Assembly: GCA_020536535.1 (NCBI GenBank)
Contig: JAHLWZ010000820.1
Location: forward strand, 1 to 64,000
Source of the DNA: Pelomyxa schiedti
Taxonomy: Eukaryota; Evosea; Pelobiontida; Pelomyxidae
Direction: 5' to 3'
Length of the DNA: 64,000 nt
Part shown: in pieces, positions 56,089 through 64,000 of the stretch
Layout: each line of letters starts with the position of its first letter
How positions within the stretch are numbered: the stretch's first letter is position 1
The notes under the pieces: model-generated
Databases searched by the model: none
What the model was told of the DNA's origin: nothing
The model's input: the letters and a program-made list of their open reading frames with translations, nothing else
Made by a program: the position numbers and the translations under genes

Positions 56089-57257
56089 ATGTGCTATTGG
56101 GGATTTCAAAGCGCTGGGCGGGGAGGCAGGCACGTATCCGCTTTTCCTGAACCGATGCAGCCTGATATTCCTATTGGAAGTCAAGTGACTCTCATTGCTG
56201 CTGGTGGGAGGACAACTGTGGCCCAGGTACACACATTGCCTGTCTTTGGCTGACATATGAGAATAATGGTTTCATTCAGCTTGCGAATAATGATCTTTAT
56301 ATCTGGGGGCAAGGAGCCAGAGTTCGTGTGGGCTTCGGCGGCAAAGTCTCGTTTGTGGGACCTTCCCCAAAGGTCACAGCCATTTCTTGTGGGAGTAGTT
56401 TCTTTGTGCTTCAAGTTGGTGAGTAAAGCTGGAAGTACCTTCATATCTTACTCTTAAAGACTCTGGAGTTGTTTACTCCTGTGGATCTAATGAATTCGGA
56501 CAACTCGGAGTAAACTCTTTCTCACCACACTCTGAGCTGATTCAAGTATCCTCTGAGTTTCTGCCCTTGAACAAAAAAATTACTGCGATCGGGTGTGGAT
56601 ACGCTCATACTGTTCTTCAGCTTGGTATTACTTGTAATACATACTCCCAACATTTTGAAGAAAATTTCAGATTCCATGGAAATTGTGGTGTGGGGGGCAA
56701 ATGAAGGCTTCCAACTCGCACTGAGCGATTTCACTGCCTACTTTCCTTCACCTACACTCTTACGACGTTCTGCCTTACTCGGTAAAAGGATACTCTGCGT
56801 TGCTGGAGGCCAAGGTCACACTGCTGTTACATTAGGTTCTACTGGTGCCAGTAGTTCTGAGCAATAATTCCTACTAGAATCCGGGGAGCTATATGCATGG
56901 GGTAAGAATACCTGCGGGCAGCTCGGTACAGGAGACTTTTTGGATAGGCTAACACCAGAATGGATAGTGAGTCCAGTATTTCTTGGTAGAAGAGTGTCTA
57001 AGGTATCTTGTGGCCTCCTGCATACAGTGGCGTATTGTGGTATGGCTCAATTTCCCCGCCCTCGTTTTCTAACAAATTCCGCACAAGATACTAACAACAC
57101 CCTTTATGTGTGGGGTGACAATTCCCAATCTCAATTTGGAGCCGGGTACGAAGATCAGGAAAGGTCTGCAGTACCACAGCCTCTCAAGGCTACACCAAGA
57201 GGTAGTGTGGAGCTCCTGACTTGTGGAGCCTATCACACTGCAGCTTTATTGTGGTGA
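56089..57257 (+). CDS. RCC1-repeat beta-propeller protein
   Basis: RCC1 repeats form a seven-blade propeller used in guanine-nucleotide exchange or protein binding. Visible blades: MCYWGFQSAGRGGRHVSAF (ATG 56089-56091) with TLIAAGGRTTVAQ; DLYIWGQG with AISCGSSFFVLQ; GVVYSCGSNEFGQLG with AIGCGYAHTVLQL; IVVWGANEGFQLA with CVAGGQGHTAVTLG; ELYAWGKNTCGQLGTGDF with VSCGLLHTVAYC; TLYVWGDNSQSQFGAG with LTCGAYHTAALL. Introns fall between blades. A stop occurs at 57255-57257, but open frames continue to about 57480 and splicing could extend the protein. No extra domain is seen, so the partner (Ran or other) is unknown. Confidence 0.85.
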
Positions 57258-57491
57258 ACAATCACCTCTTGTTCTCACTAACAAAGAAAAGGAAAATAAA
57301 AAAGGCCAATTTGCCTGCAAAACTTTTATCCAACTATTGCGTACTTGGCAACACTGTTCTCAGTTTAACAAAGCTAATTTTTCAGGGCTCTCAGTCGCTA
57401 TGTGGAGGAGTTGCTTGTGGGTGTGCCGGGATTGTGGGAGGAGCACTGTGCCACACGCAAACAATATTCGTGACGCCTAGAACAAGCATTA

Positions 57492-60400
57492 CTATGCCCA
57501 CAATGTCCGCGCAAGTGCACCACGTGTACACTTGGGTAGCGCAAACAGCAGAGGCAAGGATGCATACCCTGTAATGGCTATGTTAAGAAATGTAAGCCTT
57601 GTTGTTAGGGAAACCAAACCATTTTCTGGGAAGGCTGAAATGCCACTTGCTTCCGGCCTGGTAATGCGTTGATAAAGAGAATAGCAGAGAGCTGAGAGCA
57701 ACTGGTTCAAAGTAATCCCAAGTTGACTTGAGTGCCCTAGATTGTCGGTGAGAAGGATTAGTGGTGCTGGACACTAACGTTACGCTACTGAAAACAGGAA
57801 GCAATGATAGTATGCCTATGGGCAGTAATGTTGAAAATGTCCATTCTTTAATTCTGCGGCTCTGTTATTTGCTTTAGTACTCCCTGTATTTTCTTTCACT
57901 TTTTGGATACCTTTAATGTGATGGTAGAATCAAAGGCAGTCAGTACGTTGTACAGCATTACAATAAAGAGTGTAATGCATGAGTGCATCCAAACCAGTGT
58001 AGCACAAGAAGAGGTAAAAATGACTACAACGGCAGTTTTGTACTTCCAAAAACTGAAAAGTAAATAGTGTCATAAGGTTAACAGACAGAAATAGGAACCT
58101 GAAGTGAAGGGGAAGACAGGAGAGCACGTGAAACACCAAGAAGGTGAAAACGATGGTGAAAAATTCAACTGTAGCACCACCAAGGAATATAAACCACATC
58201 TGAGAGAGGTTATTGAATTGAGTGTGCAGAGAGATTACATCGACTATAGAGAAAGTGTAAGGTTCTTCCCCAATGGAAAAAGGTGTATTAAAATAAAGGA
58301 AGGCAATGCCGATCAGGATAGATGCGCTTGTTCCGCCAAGAATAGTGAGACTCAATGGAAAACCTAACGAGACATTGTCCCACAAACAGAACGAAAAAAG
58401 CGAAAATGTGATAGCAGTGCCAATAAATGCAAGCATGTAAGATCGAGTAAGTTGCACGAGGGCCTGGGAAAAGTCGTAGTGGAAAATCACCTAGTATGGT
58501 AAGAGGTAATGAGGGTGGATTGAAATATGAAACCTCGTATGATGAACTTGGGTGAGAGAACACAAAGAAATTGATGTGATTGTCAAAGTTATGTGACTTC
58601 AGGGTGACTTCCGAATGATTTTCCCAAGTGAAAATACCAGATCTTTGCTCGTTGCCGGGGTTTGTTACATAGTACCAGGTTATGTTTCTACCAGTGCCTT
58701 GTAATGTTTAAGGAAAAATTTATTAAACATAGGGACATACTTCCAGGTTTAAGTTGGAACCTAACCGAAACGGGCAGATGCTTAAAAGTGGGCACGGAAA
58801 AATTAGAGAACACATAGCCCTCTTGTACTGTGAAAATGTGATCTGTATTTGAGTAAGTAAAATCCCCAGACAATATGCAGCACCTGAGAACAGGCTAAGA
58901 CTAAAGGCTTCCGGAATAACCTTTACTGATGTTGGTACACACGTCAGCAAAAAGGGAATAGTTGGAAAGGGCAACCATATGCATTAACTGGTGACGCAAT
59001 AAATGAAGAAGAGGAGGCTGATGCTGGTTTTGGAAACTGGACAATCAGTGAACTAAATCCTTAGTTGGAGGTGAATTGATTGTTGGGCTAGTTATTAGTT
59101 GCTTACCATTTTCCTGGATATTTTTAGGTGCAATGTAAAAAAGAAGGTCTGGGTTGTCATATCCCGGAAGGAGTACACTATGATCTTCTATTGAAAGTTT
59201 CGAACACTATGCTAGATTAGTCTATGCGACTACTATGTAAAGCTACCTGTGCACTGTAGAGTGGGTTGCAACCAAGAACGGACATTGCTGTATTTGGTGC
59301 CGGGGATGTAATGAGTATTGCAAATCCTTGGCCGTTCTGCCTAATCACGTGCTGTAAGGTCTTGCGTTGGTTTCTAGACATACATATAAAATTCATATGA
59401 ACTGCCATATTGCAATTGATGTGAACTAGTTGCCAACCAATCAACTCTGTTAGCTTTGGGCATTTCTACTGGACCCCCAACAGAAATATCACGTTCTTTC
59501 ATCATTACATCATAGAATGGATTGGCACCAAACACGTGTCTCAGTGTCACATTCTGGCGCTCCTTTACCGCAATGAGGCAATTTGTGCAAGTCTCCTTTT
59601 TAAGGTCCCACAGCAAAGAATTTAGGTATTTCACTACTTGGTTGCACCAAAGAATGGCCTGTTAGAGGTTTGCAAAGGAACGATCATTGCTAGGTAAAAC
59701 CTCATGGTCAGCATCAACCCAAACTGAAGGTATTGCTGCTGTGTACCATGATACAAATTTTGAGACATTAGGCTGAACAGCCAATTTCGAGTGAACCAAT
59801 AGATCATGATATCCACCGCTCAGAGATACAATTATCATCTCCTGCGAAACTTGTCCTATTCAAGTTTGAGAAAAAATGTCCAAAAGGGAAAACCAACCTG
59901 CCCAGAATGTGTCTAGAGTCCTATAAAGTGACAACATGCTGTGTTGTGAAAGGAGAGGGGGAGCAGAATGGGGAGTATTGAGGGTGATGATAGTTTTCAC
60001 AGATTGGGGTAGGTAATTTGGCATGATTGCGAGACTGCGTGCCACTATTCCTCCCATACTGTGGGCAATCACAATGACCTCAAAAGGAGAAGGCACATCC
60101 AAGGGTGTTCCATGACTTGCGAATGTAGTTTGCATTTTATGGATCTCTTTGATGCACTCATTTGCAAATTCTGCCTGGCGGTGAAGGATACCACTATCCA
60201 GTACAGAAAGTTCTTCCTTATTCTCTGTCACTTGCAATCGTGAAGAAAGTCTTTACATCAAAATCAGCTGCAAAGAAGTCGAATTTCCCCTCTGCAGACT
60301 TATGTTCGCGAGCATGTCGTACTGCTTGAGTCCATGCAGTCAGCTGCGACTCGCTTGCAATTGACCGAACTTGTTTGTAGCTGCCTGCATTCCCTGGGAG

Positions 60401-60860
60401 GAACAGTACAGGAATACCTACTGCGGATTGGAACTCTTTCTCAGAAACCTTTTGCCAAGTCAGAGCCAAGAATAAAAACAAGAAGCCAGGATAATGTCCT
60501 ACCGACGGATGAGTGGCCCGAGTTTGCCGTGCCAACTGTCCCTCGTGATATCGCCAAAGGTGATACCTACATTAATTTCAGTGCTTTTTTACAAAGTGCA
60601 TAAACAACAACCAACCTTGGAAACGCGGCCTGAACGGAGACAGACAAGTTTATACGCTCGTAAGAAGGATACATCCACGTCATCTTGCAAGTGGCGATCT
60701 GCGACGCGCCTGCCGTGGCGCCGCTGGCGTTCCCTTTCTCGTCAAGATCTCCGCCTTTACTCTCGCGCCACAGCGTCAAAGAACTCCTCACCACACATGC
60801 CGTGAACAATCCACAAACAACCACAGCCAATATCACCGTAGCCCCCCGAAACAACGACAT
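57492..60860 (-). CDS. PGAP1: GPI inositol-deacylase (PGAP1/Bst1)
   Basis: This ER lipase removes the inositol acyl chain from GPI anchors so that GPI proteins can leave the ER. The start (ATG 60858-60860) gives a signal-anchor SLFRGATVILAVVVCGLFTACVV. Family signatures are GIPVLFLPGNAGSYKQVRS (about 60360-60415) and the lipase nucleophile in VIVIAHSMGGIVARSLA (60030-60075). TIITLNTPHSAPP follows. The C-terminal half has many hydrophobic segments (57490-58560), as expected for the polytopic tail; the last exon ends LARTLWA at 57492. At least ten introns are present and those in the hydrophobic region are approximate. Confidence 0.93.
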
Positions 60861-60867
60861 CCGCCTG

Positions 60868-62085
60868 ATGGATTCAGACGGTCAAAAAATTGTAGGTGGA
60901 ATGACCTTACTGAACTGACTGCGGCAACAAAGACTCCGGTGAAAGTTCTTCACAAGTGCAAACAAACACTCCAGGTGGATCGTCCCGCAGACAAGGTTGA
61001 ATAAGGTAATTCCCCTTCGCTGCACATATTGACTTCTCTCTAGAGCGTTCTTAGTGCCCAACTATCTTGCTCCACGGGATTGTGGGTTGACATGTTCACA
61101 ACCTGCGAACCATCAGTTCAGATGAGAGAGAAGCAGTGATGGGGTGGTTGTGCGGAAAACAGCAGTGCCAGAGACTTGCGAAGTGCAGCTGCCACAACAT
61201 ATGCCAACTTTTGATTCCAAAAGATGTCCCGGCTTTTTACACTTGTCTCATGCTGATTGGTGTTATGGGCGTCTCGGCTGCAGTGTTGGTTTTATGCCTC
61301 CCGTAATACTATGCACTAAAGGAATGTGGGGGTTGTAAAACAAACAGGAGGTGCCGTACTGGGGCTTTGTGACAGAAAAATCAAGCACCTGTGGTGGCGG
61401 AGCCAGGCACCCAATTCCTCTTTTTATCTGGCGACTTCTTACTTATGGGTCAGATTCGGGCTTGTGGAGGTCGTCACGTGCTGGTGTGATTACTGCTTTG
61501 TTCAGCAGATTCCTAGACTTTGCAGTGAAAAGTTATGGGAAGGATGCTTCCAGCTAAATGCTGCTTGTGTGATTTTGCCCCCTTTTTTTTTCCCATCGTC
61601 TTTGAAAACAAAATCCCTTCACACTCACCTATTCATAGGCTTATCTGTTTTGTGCTGTGTGTATCTTGCTCAAGTTCCTTATTCTCTTGCTACTCTTTAC
61701 GCTTTTAGTAAAGCCTATAAGATACACCGTACATTTTTTACTTCTTAGGAAAAAAAAATTAACTCAATACAAGAGATCCACGAGATTTTAAGTGAGGTAC
61801 CACCTGTGGCCTTTCCCATAGCAGGTGTGACCGTGGGAATAATGCCTCTATTGCTCACTTATTGGAATTCTAGGCTTCCTTATCTCCACTTTTGGGCTTA
61901 TTCTATATGCCGCACTATTCCTAAGTAGTGGTATTGTTACTCAGATGCTCCGAATTTGGGGTGAAAGTGCCTACATGTATTACTCTTGGTTTGCTTTATT
62001 AGCAGTAAACTTGCTTCTTGTTTTGCCTGCGTGCAAAGCAACAAGTGTAATAAGCAGAATACAACACCCACACAAAGGAGTGTAA
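60868..62085 (+). CDS. Four-TM membrane protein, unknown
   Basis: The first exon starts at ATG 60868, only seven bases from the divergent PGAP1 start, and gives MDSDGQKI; further exons code LSAQLSCSTGLWVDMFTTC, a Cys-rich piece (KCSCHNICQLLIP), the helix FYTCLMLIGVMGVSAAVLVLCL (about 61228-61295), another hydrophobic part near 61640-61710 and the last helices GFLISTFGLILYAALFL and YYSWFALLAVNLLLVLP. TAA at 62083-62085. The pattern recalls claudin/tetraspan proteins, with a first extracellular loop containing W and cysteines, but that is only topology. The start is uncertain because the first exon is short. Confidence 0.6.
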
Positions 62086-62311
62086 AGGGGAAAAATGTAA
62101 ATGAAGAAATTATTTGGGACTCCCGCTTTTGCCCATCAACGGAGCAGAAAAGGTTCTATGTAATTACCCTGAGGGAAAACACTGAAATGTCTGGACCACC
62201 TCTGGTCCATACACGTTCTACCGTTTCGTGGTCTTCCAAAGCATCACATGGCAAGATCCGAAGACCCAAAGAAACAACAAGTGCGGGTCCCACATTAAAT
62301 TCTTTCTTTTG

Positions 62312-63225
62312 TTATGACCTGTGCCAAGGAGGCACAGCTCCTGGTATTGGTGCCTCTTCATGCCTTGGAAGGGTAATACAAGGTGTCTGTGGGCATCCAG
62401 TATAGAAGCAGCACAAATAGCGTGGATTGTTGTCTTCACTTACTACTGTCCTGGGTCCAGGATGGTACCTACAGGCATCACCTCTGCATAGATATGCACG
62501 GAGATGTATATAAAAAAAAAATTAACAACAAGTGGGGAACAACTGAGTGAGGAGAGGCAGCGAGTATGTGGGTTTACCTTATGACACAGTTCCTATCCTT
62601 TGTAAACCCATTCCGGCAGTAATAGCACACTCGCGGCAGAGTGCTGTCAGCGTCCTGCAGCTGTTGCAAGCACCTGGAGTTGGTCTGCACCCAAACCTCG
62701 CCGTCTCCACCATTGACAACACGGACTTGTTCTCTAGCCAATGCCGGCCACCTGCGCAAAAGACATGCTTCCACAGGCTGGCAGTTCCACTTGTGTGCCA
62801 GCAACAAAACACCAAGAGCATCAACATTAGGGTCCACCAACGCCACCCCCTGCGCACTATTGAGCACACTCCTCACATACCTGCACCCCTATGATTAAAA
62901 ACAAACAAACAATCAAACATTCAACCAACACCAAGCACCCCCCAAAAAACAACAACAATAATAAAGGGTACACACACTGGGGATCCTCGTCGAGGAGCAG
63001 GGCCGGGGGCGCGCCGTCATCCCTCGCCGTGTGCATGCCCCCGCTTATGATCCTCCAGGGGACGCTGTCTGTGCCCAGAAGGGCCAGTGTGGACTGGCTC
63101 GTCCACAGCCGCGTGCCCCGGGCATTGAACCACACCGCGCCGTCGCACGTGCTTGCTGTCGACGAGGCACTGCTGCCCCCTGTAGTTGTTCCCGTACCTG
63201 GCTCCTGGAAACCCGAATCCATCAT
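62312..63225 (-). CDS. KCTD-type BTB protein with CHORD-like C-terminus
   Basis: The first exon (ATG 63223-63225, MMDSGFQEP) has a Gly/Ser/Thr lead, then a T1/BTB fold: VWFNARGTRLWTSQSTLALLG, SVPWRIISGG, LLLDEDP and (next exon, 62574-62876) YVRSVLNSAQGVALVDPN. T1 domains make oligomers and often recruit cullin-3. After a 90-base intron the C-terminus holds a Cys/His cluster: CYYCRNGFTKDRNC, CRYHPGPR, LCCFYTGC and LPRHEE, ending WHRS at TAA 62312-62314. The CxxHPG...CC...GC...H spacing is like a CHORD zinc module. The pairing with BTB is unusual in my experience. It is divergent from Enhancer of polycomb. Confidence 0.75.
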
Positions 63226-63459
63226 GATGAGATTAGATTGTTCTTCTGGAGAACATTCAAGATGTGGTGTTGTAGTGTTTTATGCTGGAAGCTGAGGTAC
63301 AAGGTACAAGGTTTCTCCCAAGTACTGTTGAGTTACTGCTTGCACAGACAGACTGGGGCATCTGTGTCAACGAACTTTGGAGTGCCGAAAGCGTTGTTTT
63401 GATCGTCGCCAGTGGCGTGCCGCGTTGCGGTGGAAGAAAGAGAGGCAAAAGAACCAAAA
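63226..63459. promoter_or_regulatory. Divergent promoter, KCTD-like / Enhancer of polycomb
   Basis: 234 bases separate two opposite start codons. No core motif was recognised. The role is inferred from position. Confidence 0.4.
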
Positions 63460-64000
63460 ATGAGCAATCTGAGCTTCAGACCACGGCCGCTTGACATCGC
63501 CAAGCCACTCACTGTTATAACTACGACTGATGTGTGGGACGACACTACGGCGATGCGGTCGGTTCCGGACATGCCAACGGGGATGGAGCGTGAGGAGGAG
63601 ATGGTGCCATCCCCATTGCCCCTTAGTTTTTCTTTTTTAGGGGTGTGTGCGCGTGTGGTGGCTGATGTTCGGTAAAAATAGGAAGCACACATCAAAAATA
63701 TAGTGAGGCAAAAGGTCAACAACCTTGCACCAATTATACCAACGCCGATGTATTCAGAGGTGCCTTCATATGCCATTGAAGAGTTCGCTGTACCTTATGA
63801 AAGGCCTTCTTCTACATATATAGTTTATCAAGGTTTTAAAAACCTCAAAAACACGAAACTGCAGATGTAATTATTTACGTTGGCAATTACAGAAAAGAGT
63901 GAAGAAGAACTGGCCTTGATTGTGGAGTATGATGCTGATTCTGAAGACAGACGTTTTATCTCCAAATTCAATTTCCTGAGACCAGGGTTTGGGCTTGATG
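63460..64000 (+). CDS. EPC1: Enhancer of polycomb homologue (Epl1), 5' part
   Basis: Epl1/EPC is the scaffold of the NuA4/TIP60 histone acetyltransferase core and also binds nucleosomes. ATG 63460-63462 gives MSNLSFRPRPLDIAKPL, then SVPDMPTGMEREEE, which is the family's N-terminal hallmark. An intron of about 85 bases near 63603-63690 joins to an exon with IIPTPMYSEV and PYERPSSTYIVYQG; the next (from about 63892) has ALIVEYDADSEDRRFISKFN. The EPcA part therefore is present up to the end of the window, where the gene is cut. The full protein should be several hundred residues longer. Confidence 0.92.

Noticed and set aside
1-64000. CRISPR arrays, bacterial operons, ribosome-binding sites
   Set aside because: No regular direct-repeat/spacer arrays and all genes have eukaryotic introns; such features are not expected here.

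Overview
This window is nuclear DNA from an intron-rich, gene-dense unicellular eukaryote. The evidence is spliced genes for import, V-ATPase, GPI-anchor, spliceosome and chromatin functions, introns mostly about 41-120 bases with GT..AG ends and often a CTAAC-like branch site, and use of TAA, TAG and TGA as stops. A receptor-type tyrosine-kinase-like protein, a CLU protein, a PADR1-BRCT-WGR PARP and an Enhancer-of-polycomb homologue suggest an amoebozoan or obazoan protist. That placement is inference only. A flavodiiron/rubredoxin/reductase fusion would suit a lineage that meets low oxygen or nitric oxide.

Layout. 1-880: remains of a Ty3/gypsy-like gag gene, part of it duplicated as an inverted repeat; then a gene-poor stretch with a degenerate CCAGCA-rich repeat. 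1859-10364: PARP (-), importin alpha (-), V-ATPase subunit F (+). 10365-12277: poorly resolved, with one or two possible small minus-strand ORFs. 12278-25463: UNC93-like transporter (+), SNF2-RING translocase with SUMO-interaction motifs (-), GATA-finger protein (+), flavodiiron-rubredoxin-reductase fusion (+), single-exon TPR protein (-). 25848-42839: small membrane protein (+), KRTCAP2/OST subunit (-), short unknown protein (+), phospholipase D (-), CLU (-), U-box/C2/WW protein (+), family-4-like glycosyltransferase (-). 43151-54108: PstS-PstS-TM-kinase receptor (+), PUS1 (+), V-ATPase subunit c (+), U1A/U2B'' (+), pre-SET/SET methyltransferase (+), small RVxF protein (-). 54109-56088: repeats and little coding. 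56089-64000: RCC1-repeat protein (+), PGAP1 (-), four-TM protein (+), KCTD/BTB with CHORD-like tail (-), Enhancer of polycomb (+, cut by the window end).

Genes are tightly packed, often with 80-400 bases between them, and strand changes often, so many neighbours share short divergent promoters or short convergent 3' regions. There is no operon-like functional grouping, although two V-ATPase subunits, two ER membrane/GPI-glycan functions and several chromatin factors occur. All multi-exon coordinates run from start codon to stop codon and include introns. The best candidates for undescribed biology are the PstS-domain receptor kinase, the U-box/C2/WW protein, the flavodiiron fusion and the multidomain myristoylatable phospholipase D.
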